Source: an uncultured Alphaproteobacteria bacterium (GTDB taxonomy: Bacteria > Pseudomonadota > Alphaproteobacteria > Rickettsiales > UBA1997). From it: a DNA stretch of 9,839 nt. A model generated the notes under the pieces. It saw only the letters and a list, made by a program, of their open reading frames with translations. It was not told where the DNA came from and made no database searches. Both the position numbers and the translations under genes were made by a program. Within the stretch, counting starts at the first letter, position 1. Each line of letters starts with the position of its first letter. Positions 5,458 through 9,839 of the stretch are shown here, in pieces. The stretch spans positions 1 through 9,839 of the forward strand of contig CAILUF010000133.1 in the NCBI GenBank assembly GCA_903837365.1. Direction: 5' to 3'.

Positions 5458-5877
5458 CTAGACGCGACGCCTTTTAGCTGGTCTACAGCCATTGTGCGGT
5501 AGATAGGTAATGTCTCTAATTAAAGTTACATTTAAACCAGTAGCTTGGATAGCTCGAAGCGAAGCTTCTCGCCCAGCACCTGGACCCCTAATCTCAACTA
5601 TTGCATTTTGCATTCCGCATTCCTTAGCAAGATTTGTTGCAAATTGAGTTGCAACTTGTGCCGCGTAAGGAGTTGATTTTCTTGAACCCTTGAAGCCATG
5701 CTTACCTGCTGATGACCAGCAAATAATATTGCCATTAGTATCAGAAATGCTGATGATAGTGTTATTAAAACTAGCATAGACATGGATAATACCATTAAGT
5801 ACATTTTTTCTTTTTTTACTTGCGCCTTTGGAAATTTTTTTCTCTTTTTGCGCGATATCTGATTTAGTTTCGGTCAT
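5458..5877 (-). CDS. rpsK: 30S ribosomal protein S11
   Basis: Small-subunit platform protein that binds 16S rRNA near the E site. The 139-residue product has [18 protein letters not shown] (29-46), the [20 protein letters not shown] stretch (54-73), GPGAGRE (98-104), and the C-terminal [12 protein letters not shown] signature (128-139) typical of bacterial S11. The first 20 residues are a charged extension, about ten residues longer than in E. coli, as in many alphaproteobacteria. No Shine-Dalgarno is visible before the ATG at 5877, which lies 16 nt after the rpsM stop. Coupling to rpsM translation is therefore likely. Confidence 0.99.
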   Translation of the reverse strand: MTETKSDIAQKEKKISKGASKKRKNVLNGIIHVYASFNNTIISISDTNGNIICWSSAGKHGFKGSRKSTPYAAQVATQFATNLAKECGMQNAIVEIRGPGAGREASLRAIQATGLNVTLIRDITYLPHNGCRPAKRRRV

Positions 5878-5893
5878 GATTTAAAATTTAATT

Positions 5894-6274
5894 CTATTTA
5901 ACTGCTTTCTTTTTATTTGCAATTGCAACGCCTCTGCCCTTACGGGTTTTAGCATTTGTATGTGTTCTTTGTCCGCGAACTGGAAGTTTTTTTACATGGC
6001 GGATACCACGATAGCAACTTATATCAATCAAACGCTTGATATTCGAAGCTGTTTTTCTTCTAAGATCGCCCTCAAGAATTGGGAAATTTTTTTCAATAAA
6101 ACTTCTTACTTGCGAAAGTTTTTCCTCAGTAATTTGATGCGTTCTTAATTTGGCATCAATTGCCAATTTATTGCAAATTTTTTGCGCAGAAGTACTGCCA
6201 ATTCCGTAAATATAAGTTAAAGCGATAACAAATCGTTTATCCTTTGGAATGTTAATACCAGAGATTCTAGCCAA
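5894..6274 (-). CDS. rpsM: 30S ribosomal protein S13 (TTG start)
   Basis: Head protein of the small subunit that contacts the 50S subunit and tRNA. The 126-residue product shows the whole family pattern: [10 protein letters not shown] at the start, YIYGIG (21-26), GDLRRKT (69-75), CYRGIRH (87-93), and [19 protein letters not shown] (97-115). The initiation codon is TTG at 6274-6272. Both the canonical ARI N-terminus and a strong AGAGGAG five nt upstream fix this choice, and no ATG lies nearby. The gene follows adk by 32 nt and precedes rpsK by 16 nt, the alphaproteobacterial arrangement without infA or rpmJ. Confidence 0.99.
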   Translation of the reverse strand: MARISGINIPKDKRFVIALTYIYGIGSTSAQKICNKLAIDAKLRTHQITEEKLSQVRSFIEKNFPILEGDLRRKTASNIKRLIDISCYRGIRHVKKLPVRGQRTHTNAKTRKGRGVAIANKKKAVK

Positions 6275-6279
6275 GGTAA

Positions 6280-6286
6280 CTCCTCT
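6280..6286 (-). promoter_or_regulatory. Shine-Dalgarno fixing the TTG start of rpsM
   Basis: AGAGGAG on the minus strand, five nt before TTG 6274-6272. It is the best anti-Shine-Dalgarno match I noticed in the window and compensates for the weak start codon. Confidence 0.85.
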
Positions 6287-6306
6287 AATTTTATTGTTAT
6301 TAACTG

Positions 6307-6954
6307 TTAAGAATCAATGCTCGAAAGCAAATGCTCAAAAATAAGGGGTGCAATTTTTAAAGCATCTATCGAAACAAGCAAGTTCTTTTTTTTATAGAAC
6401 TCAATAAGTGGAAAACTAGATTGATAATAAACTTGTAAACGATTCTTAACCGTTTCCTCATTATCATCAACCCTGCTTTCAAACTCACTAGCGCCACAAG
6501 CGTCACATAAACCATCTTTTTTTTCTGGCTTAAAATAACGATTGTAAACTGATCCGCATTTCTTACAAGAAAAGCGTCCAGAAATTCTTTTTATCAACAC
6601 ATCATCACCAACTTCAAAGTTAAAAACTTTGTCAATTTTTTTAGCAAATATGCTAAGCATTTTATCAAGCTCAATTGCTTGATTTATTGTTCGCGGAAAG
6701 CCGTCTAAAATAAAGCCTTGCGTACAATTTTTTTGAGTTATGGTATTTTTGATTATATCAATTACCACCTCATCAGGAACTAATTTTCCTGAATCCATAA
6801 ATGATTTGGCAACTTTACCAATCTCACTTTGATTTGCAACCTCTTTTCTCAGGACATCTCCTGTTGAAATCGAGTACAAGCCTAAATGCGATTGAAGCAT
6901 TTGTGCTTGCGTTCCCTTTCCCGATCCTGGAGCGCCAAGAAAAATTAAATTCAT
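6307..6954 (-). CDS. adk: adenylate kinase (zinc-finger LID type)
   Basis: Cytoplasmic enzyme interconverting ATP + AMP and 2 ADP. The 215-residue protein has the P-loop GAPGSGKGT (7-15), the AMP-site STGD (30-33) and Arg36, FILDGFPRT (81-89) with Arg88, Arg123 and Arg127 flanking the LID, and [14 protein letters not shown] (160-173) with Arg161 and Arg172. It is a long-form enzyme. Its LID carries Cys130-x2-Cys133 and Cys150-x2-Cys153, a four-cysteine set that normally binds structural zinc; E. coli Adk lacks this. Its ATG overlaps the secY stop as ATGA (6951-6954), so translation is probably coupled; only a weak TAGAG precedes it. Adk between secY and rpsM is a common conserved position. 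Confidence 0.98.
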   Translation of the reverse strand: MNLIFLGAPGSGKGTQAQMLQSHLGLYSISTGDVLRKEVANQSEIGKVAKSFMDSGKLVPDEVVIDIIKNTITQKNCTQGFILDGFPRTINQAIELDKMLSIFAKKIDKVFNFEVGDDVLIKRISGRFSCKKCGSVYNRYFKPEKKDGLCDACGASEFESRVDDNEETVKNRLQVYYQSSFPLIEFYKKKNLLVSIDALKIAPLIFEHLLSSIDS

Positions 6955-8234
6955 ACTCTAACGCGTACACGTCTTTTTTTAACATGGCCTGAGCCATATC
7001 GACTCGCAAATAAATGTGACTGGATTTGATTAACTAAATCCAACACAACATTGACCATGATTAAAATTCCAGTTCCACCAATTTGCAAAGGTATCGAATA
7101 ATTGGTTACTAATATTTCTGGAACTATGCATACAAAAATTAAATATAACGCTCCGAGTAATGTTAAGCGTGATACCAATTTATCAAGATACTCAGCAGTT
7201 GCCTGTCCCGGCCTAATACCAAGAATAAAACAATTACTTTTTTTCAAATTATTTGCAACCTCTTCGGTATTAAAAACTATTGAAGAATAAAAGTAAGAGA
7301 AAAATAATATCAACAATGCAAAAGACATTAGGTAGATAACTCCACCCCTTCTAAGTGCTGTTGCAATCATATCATTTTCACTACCAATAAATTGCATTAT
7401 TGCCACTGGAAACATTAATATAGAACTAGCAAATATTGGCGGGATAACTCCAGATATATTTATTTTTAACGGTAAAAATGATGAATCCGAGTTGCCGGTA
7501 GCTTTCATCATCGAAGCATTTGGATATTGTATTTTTACTTTTTTATGAACTTTTTCTATGAAGCAAACTATCATTAAAAAACCCACAAATAAAACAAAAA
7601 ATAAAATCACTATTCCAAATGAATATACCCCAGTTTTTGACAAATCAAATACTTGAACAATCGTTGATGGCAAAGAAGACACAATGCCAACGAATATTAT
7701 TAACGATATACCATTACCTATTCCTGAAGTTGTTATTCTTTCGCCAAACCACATCAACATAACAGTTCCTCCAACCAAACTAACTGCGGTTGTCCACATG
7801 TAAACATTTGAATCGGATACAAATGCATTAGTTTCCGATCCCGACAAGGCGTAATATACCCCCAAAGACTGGATGAATGCTAATATGATTGTTAAATATC
7901 TCGTATATTGATTAATTTTAGCGCGACCATATTCACCTTCTTTCTTTAATGCCTCTAAGCCTTTATGCATTGAAGTCATTAACTGCATTACAATTGATGA
8001 TGTGATATATGGCATAATATTTAGCGCAAATATACTCATTCTTTCCAGCGCTCCGCCTGAAAATAAATTGATCATGCTAAACATGTCAGCATCGCCATTA
8101 TTAAAAATACTTTTTATGACTTCAGCATTTATTCCAGGAATTGGCACGAAGGTTCCAAAACGATAGATCAATAGAATGAAAATCGTAAAAATTATTCTTT
8201 GTTTTAGTTCTTTATTAGCTGTATTTTGCAACAT
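6951..8234 (-). CDS. secY: protein translocase subunit SecY
   Basis: Channel subunit of the SecYEG translocon in the inner membrane. The 427-residue protein has ten predicted membrane segments at roughly 14-34, 68-88, 112-132, 148-164, 172-190, 205-227, 262-284, 300-320, 357-375 and 384-404. Conserved landmarks include YRFGTFVPIPGI (24-35), NLFSGGALERMSIFALNIMPY (56-76), TSGIGNGISLIIF (169-181), SGVIPPIFASSI (261-272), GIRPGQATAEYL (339-350; Arg341 matches the SecA-critical Arg357 of E. coli) and GGTGILIMVNVVLD (386-399). The C-terminus is very basic. The cytoplasmic loop between segments 6 and 7 (about 228-256) lacks the usual Lys-Arg-Gln-x-Gly stretch. The start is three nt after the rplO stop, without a Shine-Dalgarno. 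Confidence 0.98.
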   Translation of the reverse strand: MLQNTANKELKQRIIFTIFILLIYRFGTFVPIPGINAEVIKSIFNNGDADMFSMINLFSGGALERMSIFALNIMPYITSSIVMQLMTSMHKGLEALKKEGEYGRAKINQYTRYLTIILAFIQSLGVYYALSGSETNAFVSDSNVYMWTTAVSLVGGTVMLMWFGERITTSGIGNGISLIIFVGIVSSLPSTIVQVFDLSKTGVYSFGIVILFFVLFVGFLMIVCFIEKVHKKVKIQYPNASMMKATGNSDSSFLPLKINISGVIPPIFASSILMFPVAIMQFIGSENDMIATALRRGGVIYLMSFALLILFFSYFYSSIVFNTEEVANNLKKSNCFILGIRPGQATAEYLDKLVSRLTLLGALYLIFVCIVPEILVTNYSIPLQIGGTGILIMVNVVLDLVNQIQSHLFASRYGSGHVKKRRVRVRV

Positions 8235-8237
8235 TTT

Positions 8238-8669
8238 TTAAGCAAAAATTTTAGCGTTTTTAGAGTATAAATCGACAATGATTTTTGCTTTGAAATCTAT
8301 TTGATCTCTCGCCATAATCAATTTAACTTGTGAATTTTTGTTTTTAATTAATCCTACATTTTCCAAAACCTCTTTGGTGATCTCGGAATTTTCAGTAATT
8401 TTTTTTGATTTAACTAGATTTGCAATATCATAAATACTAACAGCTTCAACTTCACGACGATGAAAATTGACAAAACCTTTCTTTGGAAGGCGCATATGAA
8501 CAGGTGTTTGACCGCCTTCAAAGCCTTTAACGCTGTGATGTCCAGTTCTAGCTTTTTGACCCTTTACACCTCTTCCCGATGTTTTACCCTTACTCGATCC
8601 GATTCCTCGTCCAACAATAGTTCTATATTGTTTTTTTATTTTTGGTAATTCTATAAGATTTAATGACAT
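8238..8669 (-). CDS. rplO: 50S ribosomal protein L15
   Basis: Late-assembling large-subunit protein. The 143-residue product has the Gly-rich basic N-terminal extension that threads into 23S rRNA (GRGIGSSKGKTSGRGVKGQKAR, spanning 20-41), then GFEGGQTPVHMRLPKKGF (49-66) and the globular C-terminal domain with EAVSIYDIANL (75-85). The length is typical. The ATG at 8669 fits the family start (a short MSLNL-like leader); no Shine-Dalgarno is visible. It follows rpmD by 25 nt and precedes secY by 3 nt, so secY translation probably depends on rplO. Confidence 0.98.
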   Translation of the reverse strand: MSLNLIELPKIKKQYRTIVGRGIGSSKGKTSGRGVKGQKARTGHHSVKGFEGGQTPVHMRLPKKGFVNFHRREVEAVSIYDIANLVKSKKITENSEITKEVLENVGLIKNKNSQVKLIMARDQIDFKAKIIVDLYSKNAKIFA

Positions 8670-8694
8670 TTTTAGTTTTTATTTATGTTTATTC

Positions 8695-8892
8695 TTAGTT
8701 ATTTATTTTAACTATTTGCGCTACTTTTTTTATCATTCCAATTATTGAATGGGTGGCAACGAGTTCGGATTTTGATCCAATACCTCTCAAGCCTAAGCCA
8801 ATAATGGTAGATTTTTGACGATCGTTTAGTTTTGATCCGCCCTTAATTTGTTTTACAATTATTTTTTTATTAAGAAAATTTTCTAGATTCAT
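8695..8892 (-). CDS. rpmD: 50S ribosomal protein L30
   Basis: Small non-universal large-subunit protein. The 65-residue product starts with a short leader, then [29 protein letters not shown] (11-39), the usual L30 core in which a charged helix leads to the LGLRGIG turn, then a short [11 protein letters not shown] segment. Its ATG overlaps the rpsE stop as ATGA (8889-8892), and AAGGAG lies seven nt upstream inside rpsE, so the start is well supported and translation is coupled. Position between rpsE and rplO is standard. Confidence 0.97.
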   Translation of the reverse strand: MNLENFLNKKIIVKQIKGGSKLNDRQKSTIIGLGLRGIGSKSELVATHSIIGMIKKVAQIVKINN

Positions 8893-9458
8893 TTGCTAAC
8901 TCCTTCTTCGTTATTTTTTTTCAAAGCTAAATTTCTTCTTTTTACAATTTCAGAAATTTCTTTAGATCTTCTTTCGGCTATAATTTTAGGCGATACTAAT
9001 TTTTTTAAAGCAACAAAAACTGCCGCGACCATGTTATATGGATTTGACGTTCCTACTGATTTTGCAACAACATCACTTATTCCAACACATTCGAACACTG
9101 CGCGCATTGGGCCTCCAGCGATAACACCAGTTCCAGCAGGAGCTGAGCGTAAATATACTTTAGCTGCGCAATAAGTAGCATAAATATCGTGGTGTATAGT
9201 TCTACTTTCTTTAAGAGAAACTTTAATCATAGCTTTTTTTGCTGCTTCAAAAGCTTTATTTTTAGCATCTGAAACTTCGGTAGCATTGCCCTTACCAAAA
9301 CCAACTCGACCATTTTTATCGCCTACAATTACAAGCGCAGAAAAGGACATGTTCTTTCCACCTTTTACAGTTTTTGATACTCGATTAACCGATACTAATC
9401 TTTCGATAATTTCGCTTGAGGTTTTTTCTTTTTGCGTATTTTTTGTTTGTTTTGACAT
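8889..9458 (-). CDS. rpsE: 30S ribosomal protein S5
   Basis: Small-subunit protein involved in decoding fidelity and helicase activity at the mRNA entry tunnel. The 189-residue product has the N-terminal S5 domain: [21 protein letters not shown] at 19-39, including the loop where spectinomycin-resistance changes occur (around 31-37), then [14 protein letters not shown] at 46-59. The C-terminal domain has [21 protein letters not shown] (103-123) and [13 protein letters not shown] (134-146). It is about 20 residues longer than E. coli S5, from extra N- and C-terminal Lys/Asn/Glu-rich tails. The ATG at 9458 is ten nt after the rplR stop; no clear Shine-Dalgarno is present. The stop overlaps the rpmD start. 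Confidence 0.98.
   Translation of the reverse strand: MSKQTKNTQKEKTSSEIIERLVSVNRVSKTVKGGKNMSFSALVIVGDKNGRVGFGKGNATEVSDAKNKAFEAAKKAMIKVSLKESRTIHHDIYATYCAAKVYLRSAPAGTGVIAGGPMRAVFECVGISDVVAKSVGTSNPYNMVAAVFVALKKLVSPKIIAERRSKEISEIVKRRNLALKKNNEEGVSK
8900..8905 (-). promoter_or_regulatory. Shine-Dalgarno of rpmD inside rpsE
   Basis: AAGGAG on the minus strand, seven nt before the rpmD ATG and inside the last codons of rpsE. It serves a gene whose start overlaps the preceding stop. Confidence 0.8.
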
Positions 9459-9468
9459 CTTTATAAAT

Positions 9469-9810
9469 TTAAAATTTTAGACCTTCTTGACGACAAGCTT
9501 CAGCTAGTAGCTTAACTCGACCGTTATAGTTATATGGACCTTTGTTAAAAACGACTTGCTCAAATCCTTGTTTTTTACAAAGTTTAGCAAATTCCTTTCC
9601 AACAACTTTGGCTTTTTCAATTCCGTTTATTTTTTCGGCTTTTTCAAATACTAATGTTGAATAGCTAATAAGCACCTTGCCCTCAATATCAATAAGCTGA
9701 GCATAGATATTTTTATTTGATCTAAAAACATAAATAACAGGGCGATTGCCTTTGTTATTGTGCTTTACATTTGTTTTTGTTCGGTTTTTTCTTCTATTGT
9801 AACTTAGCAT
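9469..9810 (-). CDS. rplR: 50S ribosomal protein L18
   Basis: Large-subunit protein that binds 5S rRNA in the central protuberance. The 113-residue product starts with the basic RRKNRTK segment (6-12), then [20 protein letters not shown] (22-41), [18 protein letters not shown] (71-88) and the C-terminal signature [25 protein letters not shown] (89-113), which matches the family consensus ending in GLKF. The length is a few residues below the typical 117. Its ATG at 9810 is only 29 nt from the window edge. The expected upstream neighbour, rplF, cannot be confirmed from those bases. Confidence 0.97.
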   Translation of the reverse strand: MLSYNRRKNRTKTNVKHNNKGNRPVIYVFRSNKNIYAQLIDIEGKVLISYSTLVFEKAEKINGIEKAKVVGKEFAKLCKKQGFEQVVFNKGPYNYNGRVKLLAEACRQEGLKF

Positions 9811-9839
9811 TTTCTATTTATTATATTAGTTTTAACTAT

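Noticed and set aside
5598..5804. Minus-strand frame overlapping rpsK in another phase
   Set aside because: S11 is unmistakable in the other frame; the alternative translation has no family-like pattern.
1..9839. CRISPR array, tRNA, rRNA, prophage or defence system
   Set aside because: No regularly spaced repeats, clover-leaf features, integrase, transposase or toxin-like gene was seen on either strand.

Overview
This window comes from an AT-rich (roughly 30% GC by eye, not counted) bacterial chromosome, most likely a reduced-genome alphaproteobacterium. The strongest clue is gene order. Read on the minus strand, the ribosomal protein block runs rplR-rpsE-rpmD-rplO-secY-adk-rpsM-rpsK-rpoA-rplQ. 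Adenylate kinase sits between secY and rpsM, and infA and rpmJ are absent there, which is the usual alphaproteobacterial layout. Low GC, Lys/Asn/Ile-rich proteins and loose intergenic spacing suggest a host-associated lineage such as Rickettsiales or Holosporales. That placement is inference; no species can be named from this sequence.

All 15 genes I support lie on the minus strand, so transcription runs from high to low coordinates. Positions 9810-3938 hold the distal part of the spc operon (L18, S5, L30, L15, SecY, Adk) and the alpha operon (S13, S11, RpoA, L17). This region is compact: rpsE/rpmD and secY/adk overlap by ATGA, and other gaps are 3-49 nt. L19 (rplS, 3857-3426) follows L17 after 80 nt, which is an unusual address for this gene. 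A 311-nt gap (3425-3115) then separates the housekeeping block from a more accessory segment. That segment holds a small predicted lipoprotein (3114-2725), a small single-pass membrane protein (2556-2167), a UbiB/ABC1 kinase-like protein for ubiquinone synthesis (2185-851) and, after a 250-nt gap, an aspartate 1-decarboxylase (panD, 600-253). The last 252 nt hold no gene but contain three perfect inverted repeats.

Together the genes cover ribosome assembly, the RNA polymerase alpha subunit, the Sec translocon, adenine nucleotide balance, a respiratory quinone pathway and the beta-alanine branch of coenzyme A synthesis. The ribosomal part is ordinary.

I found no mobile-element gene, CRISPR array, tRNA, rRNA or defence system. 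The parts worth a second look are the two unrecognised small envelope proteins, a sequence element shared by their leaders, the coupling of one of them to ubiB, the relocated rplS, a divergent SecY cytoplasmic loop, and two TTG starts that each carry a Shine-Dalgarno sequence while many ATG genes lack one.
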